Assembly (NCBI GenBank): GCA_039545275.1
Contig: BCHS01000004.1
Coordinates: 552,978 to 616,977, forward strand
From: Pseudomicrostroma phylloplanum
Lineage: Eukaryota > Basidiomycota > Exobasidiomycetes > Microstromatales
Length of the DNA stretch: 64,000 nucleotides
Direction: 5' to 3'
The position numbers were made by a program, and so were the translations under genes. Positions 55,511-64,000 of this stretch are shown piece by piece. The first letter of the stretch is position 1. Each line of letters begins with the position of its first letter. Below the pieces are notes generated by a model. That model did not search any database and was not told the DNA's origin. It saw nothing but the letters and a program-made list of their open reading frames with translations.

Positions 55511-57655
55511 CTGGCAACACTGCTCCCGGGCTCTACTCACCACGATTTTTCCTCCGCCACGGCCATTCTGCCCAGGATTTGCAACATGCGGATCACCGGC
55601 GCATCCTCGGTGTACACTTCGCAGGCCCCAGATGAGGAACAGAAGGGACAGAAGGTCGCCGGGGGCGCCTCCCCCTGCTTGCATAGGCGTTTCGTCGGAC
55701 AGCCCACTAGCACAGAAAGCACAGAAGCCGTACCACCGGCAAGCTTCGACTTCTCGGCAATCAGTGAACCCAGAAAGACTGACTCGGCTGGTTGGAAAAT
55801 GTTGCGGAGTCTACCGTTGGGCCCCAAGACCGAGTAGCCGGCGCAGGTGACAGCCCTCCTTGTGTGTACCATTGCTGATTGGGCAATCTCACCGAGGCTG
55901 GCGTTTTGGCACCGATGCTCGTGAAGGAGTATACGAGCGAGCCCGCTTCAACCGAAGGCGTTAAAAGACGCCAGTTCAATTCCAATGGTCTGTGATGTTG
56001 GCAGCACTGCTTATAGGCTGCGAAAGGGAAGTACGCAAACGCCTTCACCAGGCTTGCTGTGAGGGTGGCAAGATGCAGTGGCGTGACTGCGAAGAGTGAC
56101 TCGCCAGGCCGTAGGAAGCCTGCTACGGGGACATCTTATGGGCCTAGATTGTGGAGAGCAGGGTGCAAAAAGGGCCTGGTAGAGCCTGCGCCCATGCTGT
56201 AAGCGAGGGAAAACTCTACCGCGAACCTTTAGACACAGCTGCCAAGGGGCCTCAGACAGCCCTTTGCTATCTGATCACCATTGCCGCTTCTCCTTTCGTG
56301 CCTGCTTCCATGCGATGAACAGCCGGAACTGCGTGCTGAGCCCAGGCCCCGGAAATTCTCACGCTGTTTGACATCTCTCCCAGCAGATAGGGCTGGCTTT
56401 CCCAAAGGCCTTTGGAAGTCAGGATGGGCCGGTGCTGGAAGCGCCTAGTATTGGACGTTGCTTTGATCCTTTTTGTGCACAGTCATTGCGAGCATCCACA
56501 CTATACCGATATCCACTGCCCCCCACTCTTCCCTTTGCTGGTCCTGACAGCCTTGACCAAATTTCAATTGGTAGGCCAAAGGCAGGCCTCTTCTATTCTA
56601 AATTGCCCTGGCCTGGGCTTTTGCGACATGTGCACGGGCGTGGCCGAATAACGAAGCAGACGCGGGTGAACGCCCAAGTCGTGAGTGCCACTCCCGGAGA
56701 CCGAGGTTAGCCGCCGGGCGGTAGCCATTGAGATGAGATAAGATGAACACAGCAAAGAGATGCTGGCAATGGGTAGGAGAGAAAGGCCCGGACAGCAATG
56801 TGAAGCAAGCATGCGAGCAGAGCCAGGGGCGACCAGCGTGCCTATTGTGTCAGGCGGTATGTAGAGATGGAAAGAGAGATCGCGACCTCGCCGGGCCATT
56901 CCAGACTGAAACCCCGGGCCATTTCTCGCCGAATAGGGACTTCGGCGAGGTACCAAGACTGAACCACCTCTTCCACCCTTTCAGACCTATACCACACCTA
57001 CGCCACCATCTTTCCCTTTAAGAGAGCTCGATTCAACGTACTTGATTGTCTGCCATCGCCACCATCTACCTGCCTCCCCTTGGCACTACCGCCTTGGACC
57101 ATCTCCCTTTGCGGTTCCTTCTGCATACCGCAACAGCCCGATATTGCGAATTCCTTGCGGACTCTGAGCACGACGACATAAAGTAGCCGCCAGTCGGTCG
57201 AGGCTAAGTCCGGCCAGCAAGGCATCTCACCTCGCCCTCGCGGTGAGGTAATCGGCTTCTCGTCTACATCTTGCCTTTGCATCTCCCTTCCTCTTCGACC
57301 CTCTTCGGCACTTTATACACGCTGGTGCCTACAGAGCGGATTCATCCTCCCCTTCACCTCGTCTCCTTTCTTCGGCCTCCTGCCTCTCCACGGGGCCTCT
57401 GCCCGCCCCTTCTCCTCTTGCCCCAGTCGCGCTCGCGTATATACACCTCTCGACGTCTTTGCCTTTCGAGGTCCCAGAGATGGGCTTCACCTCGCAACTA
57501 CATCCTCACATCACCGTCTTCTCAAGTCGATCCATCGTCTTCAGAGGGCACTGTACTAGCAGAGATCCTTACAAAACATCCTCCAAGCCAGACTCTAGCC
57601 TCTCCTACCCTGTCGCCTTTGTATAGCAGGGCACTTTGGCATCCGACCGGTCATC

Positions 57656-60600
57656 ATGGGCCCCTCACGCCGCCCGGCCCCACGGCAGCTCCCTTCTGGC
57701 TCCTTCAGCTCATCAGCTTCATCATCCAATCCAGAAGCCGCGTCGTCCTCTTCCTCTTCGTCTTCTTCTTTGGCTCTCAGTGGCCTTATGAACACCCCCC
57801 CGTCCTCTCACTTTTCGCCGATCGCGTCGGCATCTTCAAGATCCAACCAATCTTCCTCTTCAGGCGAAGCGACCACGCGCGTGCACCCCTTTGCAACCGA
57901 GTCAACAGGACGAGGTGGGGGGCCTGTTGAGGGCAGCAGTCGTAAGGTCGCTGCCATGAACAGAGCTAGCATGGCATGTGTAGCCTGTCGCGAAGCAAAG
58001 CATAGGTGCGACGGACAGTCCCCAGCCGCACTCCTCGGCGCGTCGAGCACTCCACCCCCGCCCCGACACTCTATGCTGGACGGAGCCAGTCCTCAGCCTA
58101 CACTCTACCCCGCCGATCAACAGTGTACGCGCTGTAATCTCAATGACATTGAGTGTCTGTGGGCCCCCAAAGCTAAGTTGGGGAGGCCTGCGAAGAAAAC
58201 GGTCGGTCCCACTGCCTCAATTTCTGGCACCGACAAAGCCTCTGGCAGAAGCGGAAGAGGCGTCAGCAGTAGCAAGACACCACTGCCGACTTCCTCGTCG
58301 AGTCACTCGACAAGCAGGCCTCCTGCTCACTCCGCCTATCCTGCCCCTTTTTCGAGCCCTTCGGAAGATGAGCTGTCTTGGCTGTCTATCCCACAAGGCT
58401 ATCCTCGGCAGCCTCTGCAGTCGCAAACTCTTGGCGCCGACTGGATCGGTCAAAGCAACGCGTTAGTAGGCCCTGGACCTCTTGTCGGTAATACCGAGTC
58501 TATAAACCCTTTTGGTCAACAAAGTACGCGGTCTTCTCTGCCGCCACTGATGGCCGGCTCCGGTTCGAGTTCGTCTTCCTATCGTCCTCAACAGCTTCTC
58601 AGCAGCTCTGGCCAGACACATCGGCCATTGTCCCCGCCACCTCCGCCACCTCTACGTACAAGTCCGATAGGCGCCTGGAATACATTTCCGAGTGCGGTCA
58701 GTCAGCGATCTCATGCCCCCACAAACCTGTTTGATACACAGTATCATGTGGACAGGGGACAGCCACACTATCCTATCGATACACATCCCCGATACGGACA
58801 GCCCCCAACCCATACGTACCAGCACAACGCATTTCCCCCGGAATCTCCGTCGTCAGACTCACCAACGGGCTCGATGTCTGGAACCGTCTCGGGCTCTCTA
58901 TCCGGATCGCTGTCTGGCTCCACGCCCGGCTCAATGTCATATTCCGCCGCTGCCCATTTTCCTCCACAAATGAGAGGCCATGGTCTGATGATGCCTCGGC
59001 CACAGCAGCCGGGAAGTCACAGCGCGTCGTTCCACCTGTCACCTGCTATTCCTCTGACGGCCACTGGAACAGCGATCACAGCCTCTCCTCACTCTCACAC
59101 GGATCCTCTCACTATTCGTACTGGACTGCAACTCTACTTTGCAAGCACACCACGGTACTGCCTAGCTCTTGCGCCATGTCAGCAGTATCGGCTTTTCGCA
59201 TCGCTCGAACGGTGGGCCTGGGTGATTGCCGAGCAGCCCCGGGCACAACTACCAGAGGAAGCCAGAGACTTTTTGACTCTGGCTCAGGTAGTTGCTGCTG
59301 TAGGGTGGAAGCTCTCGCGCGACGACGCTGCCGGCGTTTTGCACACTCTGTTTCTACAACAGGCTCGCGGCGGGCTCGGTGGTATCCTCTCACGACCTTC
59401 GGACGATTACAAGTCTTGCTCCGTCCCTCAGCTCGTCAGCTGCCTTCAGGCGCTACTGCTAGGTAGCACCATGGAGTACGCTTTGGCGGACACCGATAGG
59501 AGCGGGAGCTACCTGCAGAAGGCAGCCGACATCGTGATCGACCTTGGGATCTCCGTTTTCGATTCTGCATCACCCGTGACGAGCAGTCGCCCCCGCGATC
59601 GCGCGATACCATCCACAGGTCTCAATGCCATCCAAGTCCCTGAGATGGAACTGGCCGATGACGTCAGACGATGCTTCTGGGAGGTGAGTAATATGAAAGT
59701 GGACCTTTCCGGGCGAAGTACAGTGAAGCTCATCATCTTCTCTGCCATATTCGTCTCGACTGCAGTTGTGTATTACTCAAACGATGTTCTGCTCTGCGAC
59801 GTCAGGAGATGCTTCGATGTGCCTCCTCCGCTCAGGTATCCCCATCGACGTCACTTTTCCCGATTCTCCACCACCGTCGTCTGAGTCCGACTATGGACTG
59901 CGTATCAGATGTGCCTCTCTCCTTCTGGAATCGGTACAGTCAGTTCCGCCAAACCCGAGCGCAAGGCTCAATCGTCTCGAGGCGCTGAACGGCGTGGTGA
60001 CGGAAATTGCCCAATCAGCCAGACGTCGCTTCGACAATGGACTGACGGAGGAGTCTGTGGAGATGACATACACGGCGTACGTTATGCTCAATTCTGCACG
60101 CATTCAGCTGATCAGGATGACATTCTTCCCTACATTGTACAATGAGTTGGAGGGATCTGCCACGCACGTAGACGGTGTGGATGGCAAGGCTAGTCTCGTC
60201 GCGGCTTTGCCGCTTCAGGTCGCGAGAGCTGCTATCAAGACGATCATCCAGGTGAGCTCGATGTTGCGCAGACAGTCACACACTAGTCTCTATTGCACTT
60301 GCTGATTCATGTTGACTTCTGCCCTCTTCGATTAGGCCGCGGACAATATCGTGGAGCTTACCCGCGCCGACAACAACGCTCGAGTCGCCTTTCCGAATTT
60401 GTACGGCTCGGCGCGTCTGCCAGTGACTCCAGTGCTCAATCACTCTCCCTTCCACGGTTCTTCTCAACTGACTGCTAGCGTTGCATACGTAGCTGCTGCT
60501 GCACTCTGGAAGGATCTGGTAGATTCGACGCCTTACCGCCGAGACGATGGCAAGCTCGCCTCCGCTGCCAGAGCAGCGTCCACAAGCCGGGCGCTCATCA

Positions 60601-60872
60601 GTGCCTTGGCGAAAGACCCTGGCAGAGCGGCTGAGAACTACACGATGCCGCAAGGCTCTCGCAAGGACGAGCGCTCGGAGGGAGAAAGCAGCGAAGGCGG
60701 CGCTAAGGACGTGTCGGTGGTGTGGAGGCACTCCAACGTGCTCAGCAACCTCGCCTTTGCTCACAGTCACCTCGTCGCCGCTAGTCACATATGGCCCATC
60801 GCTGGCAAGCTCGCGGCCGATGTGGCAAATTGCAGGAGCTTGGTCGACCGCAGGGCGCCACTGGACGGCTGA
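57656..60872 (+). CDS. Zn(II)2Cys6 fungal transcription factor
   Basis: Three exons, 57656-59683, 59766-60251 and 60336-60872, give 1016 residues. The binuclear zinc cluster is MACVACREAKHRCDG ... CTRCNLNDIECLW, with cysteines at 108, 111, 118, 157, 160 and 167. C118 to C157 spans 38 residues, far more than the usual 5-12. A basic linker follows (KLGRPAKKT), then a long Ser/Pro-rich region with GSMSG/GSLSG repeats. From about residue 480 comes the fungal-specific transcription factor middle homology region (LTIRTGLQLYFASTPRYCLA, DDVRRCFWE joined to LCITQTMFCSATSGDAS, RSGIPIDVTFP). Target genes are unknown. An alternative without intron 1 would end the chain at 59884. Confidence 0.88.
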
Positions 60873-61978
60873 GGTGGCTGATCTGTGCAACAAGGCATCT
60901 GGATTGCAAGGCGCAGGTGAGAAGGGTACTAGAGCAGCCGCAGCCTACTGGCAAGCTGTCTGTCCTCTCAAAGGCGCATGGAGGCCTGCAACCGCCACAG
61001 GGCGATGTCAGCTTCGCTGTGAACATGCCCATCCTCTCCTTGCCGTTCCATGCGCCATTCATATCTCCACCCCTCTTCAAAATCCTAGAATCTCTCTGGC
61101 CCCAAACTTCTCCCACTCCCGATCTCAATGTACACCTAGTATCGCTGCACGCCTTCCTTGCCTTCGCCCTCCCTGCTCCCTCATCCCTCTCTTTCAGCCT
61201 TGTTTCTACCCTCGTCATTGTTCTTGGCAATATTGTCGCATCATTACCGACATCATTATCATCATCCTCCTCCTCTTCGTCGTCATCGTCATCGTCATCA
61301 TCATCATCATCATCGACAAGACCAAGATGGTCATCATCAACAATCACACCGTCGTCATCGTCCCCCATTGTCATCGTCATCATTACCAACATCGTCATTG
61401 TCGTCTCAAATTGGTGTCACAACAATGCCATTGCCCTACACCACTGCTGTGCACTGCTCGAACTCTGCCATTCTCTCGCTCGCCTGCATCCCACATTGTG
61501 CTTGCTCACGGCTCAGGCTGTGTGACGTGAGAAGAACATCTAATTGCCGGTGTAGGCAGATCTCCCTGAGCTTCGAGTCACAGCGACCGTGCAAGAGGCG
61601 TGCGTGAGCTGTAGAAGGCAATGGCATGGTGATGCGCTGGCCGCTCCGATCCGATTCCTCTGCCCCACCCGCGTCGGCGTGAGAGCGTTGGCGCGAGTGT
61701 TGGTTGCTCCCTTCGGAGGCTTTGACTTGCTGCAGGCCAAAGGCAACGCTCAAGCCTCGCTGCAAGAAGCTTGTAACACACACACACCTTCCTGCCTCTC
61801 ACTTGACTCCAGCTACGCTCCATTCATTCATCTGTATTGTCATCCTCATTGCCTTCGCGGTTCTCGTCTCCACATCTTCGACTCCTATCCAGCAAGCGGT
61901 CATCCCGGGGCAAGAGGGAGCGGAGCGTCCCCCACCTGAGAGAGGAAGCATTTGCCTCGCCTCCTCGCTGCGACCAGC
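60873..61978. other. Intergenic region with trinucleotide repeats
   Basis: About 1.1 kb between the zinc-cluster gene and the Ca2+-ATPase gene. An imperfect TCA/TCG/TCC trinucleotide array occupies roughly 61245-61400. A short CA run lies near 61777-61786. Open frames here are products of the repeat. No gene is recognised. Confidence 0.5.
61245..61400. repeat. Imperfect TCA/TCG trinucleotide microsatellite
   Basis: Dense CATCATCATCG-type units, best between 61259 and 61317, reading poly-Ser, poly-Asp or poly-Ile/Val depending on frame and strand. Noncoding by position. Confidence 0.75.
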
Positions 61979-64000
61979 ATGGGCCCTTCTCCCCTGGCAT
62001 CGTCGTCCTACCTGCCGACTTACGACTACCGTAATGGTGCATACGCACCCTCGATGACTGGCAAAGATGCCTTGAATGGCGCTGGGCTAGGCACCGGCGG
62101 GGCGGACAGGGGCAGGGGGATGGCCTCTCCGAGCGGAGGCCAGTCGAGGATGTTGCGAACGCCCAGCCCTACGTCTGCTCAATCGTTTCATTTTTCGACT
62201 ATGCTTCGTACAGGTAAGTCATGATGTAGTAAGTGGAGTCTCTCTGTGAGGAGCCCAGTTGCACAGTTGGCTCTAAAGAAGCGGGCCCTCAAAGTAGACG
62301 CTGATTGCTGCCGCAACTCCCGGCTGAATTCCCTCCTTCCCAGGCTCGACAGACGCCTCGCAATACCCTCCAGCTGGCCCCGATCATCCTCAGTCCTCGT
62401 CCCACACTCCCTCGGCCTACTACACTCATCTCAATCCCTCCGCGACCCTGCTCCACCTATCCCCCACCTCCTCTTCCACTCTCACCTCCACAACACACGG
62501 CCTCTCTTCCGCTGAAGTACCGGCCATTCGCTCCAGGCTGCCATGGTCTACAACGGTCAAGGACTCCGCAACGGGCCAGACACGTCAGCTGAAAGGGTAC
62601 AATGAGTTCGCTGTCAAGGAGAAAGACAGCCCGTGGTCGAAGTTGGTGGATCAGGTCAAGGAGCCGCTGATACTGCTGCTCCTTGGTAGTGCAGTTGTCA
62701 GCCTCCTCGTCGGGGAAAGGGAAGACGCGATCAGCATCGTCGTAGCTGTCGCAATCGTCGTCGCCGGTGAGTCGGAAGCTGATGAACAAGAGACGACTCG
62801 CTTCGTACGCTCGTCTCATGTAGGATCGTACTACCTCCGCATGCCCTCACAGTGGCCTTCGTTCAGGAGCGGCGGTCTTCCGAGTCTCTGGAATCCCTGA
62901 ACAAGCTGGTCCCTCACTACTGCCAGCTGATACGAGATGGCACCACATCTCGCGTCCTGGCCAACGAGCTCGTACCTGGAGACATCGTCGCCCTTTCCAC
63001 TGGAGATCGCATCCCTGCCGATCTGCGGATACTGGAAGCCGTGCAGCTGGAGACCGACGAGAGTACATTGACGGGAGAGATCAAGCCTCGCAAGAAGGTC
63101 ACTGGCTTCACGGAGCCCGAAATCGTCTACGATGCTGCAGCCCGAGAGCAAGGTCAGCATGCGGAGGGCTCTTACGGAGGCTCCTCATCAATGCTGTTTC
63201 CGCCAGCCTTGCCAGCTCATGTTCCGGCTACCACGATCAACGAGAGAGAAAACATCGCCTTCATGGGGACTCTCGTCAAGTCAGGCTACGGGAGGGGGAT
63301 TGTAGTAGGCACAGGCCGCCACACTGAGTTCGGATCCATCTTCAGCATGGTCGACGAGGTTACAGAGAAGCGAACACCCCTGCAACTAAGTATGGATGAT
63401 CTGGCGCAGAAACTCTCCATGATCAGCTTCGTCATCATTGGCTTCATCTGCCTTGTGGGACTCTGGCAGAGGCGACCCGCTCTGGAGATGTTCACAATAG
63501 GAGTATCCTTGGCGGTCGCTGCCATTCCTGAAGGGCTGCCAATCGTCGTCACCGTCACCCTCGCCTTGGGTGTCTTGCGAATGTCGAATAGAAAAGCAAT
63601 CGTGAAGAGGCTGCCGAGCGTGGAGACGCTGGGCTCTGTGTCCGTCATCTGCTCAGACAAGACAGGAACTCTCACCACCTCCAAGCTGACCGTCTGCCGC
63701 CTCTTTACGCTTGAGGACGGCATCGTAGACTTGACGAAGAACGTACCTCATTCACATGGCAAAGCTCTGGCCAGGACATTACTTGTCGGCAGTCTCTGCA
63801 ACAACTCGCACCGTGACGAGAAGGGTGACAATGTCGGTCAGGCGACAGATGTCGCGATGATCAACATCCTGCGGACCTTCGGCTTGGACGATCGGCGGCC
63901 ATACTTCACTCGCTCGAGCGAGACGGCCTTTTCATCCGAGGGCAAGTTTATGAGTGTTACGGGCAGCTTTGTCGCGACGGGCAACGGGTCTACAGACGCC
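61979..64000 (+). CDS. PMR1: Pmr1-type Ca2+/Mn2+ P-type ATPase (3' end beyond window)
   Basis: Golgi pump loading Ca2+ and Mn2+ into the secretory pathway. Exons 61979-62213, 62344-62766 and 62853 onward; the gene is cut by the window end. After a Ser-rich N-terminus come LKGYNEFAVKEKDSPWSKLV and LILLLLGSAVVSLLVGERED (SPCA-type first membrane segments), then IVVAVAIVVAVAFVQERRSS across intron 2, LVPGDIVALSTGDRIPADLR, TDESTLTGEIKP, AAIPEGLPIVVTVTLALGVL (PEGLP in M4) and the phosphorylation site ICSDKTGTLTTSKLTVCRL. These identify a P2A-type ATPase, closest in pattern to SPCA/Pmr1 and not SERCA. The residue that sets Mn2+ selectivity in M6 lies outside the window. Confidence 0.92.

Larger units (their letters stand above)
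54347..57655. other. Gene-poor region with a poly-C tract
   Basis: About 3.3 kb in which I recognise no complete gene. It holds the Kap104 promoter, a 56-nt C homopolymer (54914-54969), a possible small minus-strand exon (55362-55510) and, on the right, the promoter and probable long leader of the Zn2Cys6 gene, including GATAAG-like sites near 56730-56742. Other open frames lack protein-like pattern. Confidence 0.4.

Noticed and set aside
57972..58160. Intron inside the enlarged Zn2Cys6 loop
   Set aside because: No GTGAGT/GTAAGT donor with a matching CAG/TAG acceptor is visible between the third and fourth cysteines, so the loop was kept as coding, though cDNA could overturn this.
60781..61525. 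Asp-rich (minus) and Ser/Ile-rich (plus) proteins around 61 kb
   Set aside because: They are translations of a trinucleotide microsatellite, open in many frames, without flanking conserved sequence.

Overview
The window is a 64 kb piece of a fungal nuclear genome, most likely a basidiomycete and probably in or near Ustilaginomycotina. This is inferred from three things: GC-rich coding sequence; many short introns (about 70-110 nt) with GTGAGT or GTAAGT donors, CTGAC/CTAAC branch sites and CAG/TAG acceptors; and the style of the proteins, which have long Ser/Ala/Gly-rich disordered extensions. Intron positions here were read by eye from donor and acceptor sequences. For nearly every multi-exon gene the summed exons are divisible by three and rejoin conserved motifs. 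No rRNA, tRNA, CRISPR array, prophage or transposon was recognised.

Layout. 0-7.4 kb: histone H4, a SYLF-SH3 actin-patch protein, a candidate Sld7-like replication factor and a Mus81-like protein without its nuclease. 8-13.5 kb: a secreted ferritin-like Rds1 protein, an IMPACT-domain protein and a GPI-type chitin deacetylase. 14.4-19 kb: the U2 snRNP-associated factor SR140 (nine exons), a tail-anchored thioredoxin and a hotdog thioesterase. 19-26.4 kb: a divergent ALG6/ALG8-type glucosyltransferase, PIF1 helicase and COX19. 28-34.7 kb: a membrane-tethered bZIP factor, an HNH-domain protein and a small unknown gene. 35-46 kb: the HCA59/Tls1 splicing factor, the P4-ATPase flippase Drs2, Rqt4 (TRIP4-like), MIC19 and a membrane-anchored glutaredoxin. 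46-54.3 kb: a TMEM69/DUF3429 mitochondrial protein, an RCC1-PHD protein and transportin Kap104. 54.3-57.6 kb is gene-poor and carries a 56-nt C homopolymer. 57.6 kb to the end: a Zn(II)2Cys6 transcription factor and the 5' two-thirds of a Pmr1-type Ca2+/Mn2+ P-type ATPase that runs off the window.

The genes are mostly conserved housekeeping functions in mixed orientation and do not form an obvious cluster or pathway. Themes recur: mRNA splicing (SR140, HCA59), mitochondrial biogenesis (COX19, MIC19, TMEM69-like), secretory-pathway membranes (glucosyltransferase, Drs2, glutaredoxin, Pmr1, bZIP) and genome maintenance (PIF1, Mus81-like, Sld7-like). The most unusual items are the nuclease-less Mus81-like protein that ends in a SUMO-interacting-like motif, the ER-tethered bZIP, the GT57 protein with an altered first-loop motif and a long cytosolic arm, and a 28-bp tandem duplication in a two-way promoter. 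I did not find a convincing previously undescribed multi-gene system.
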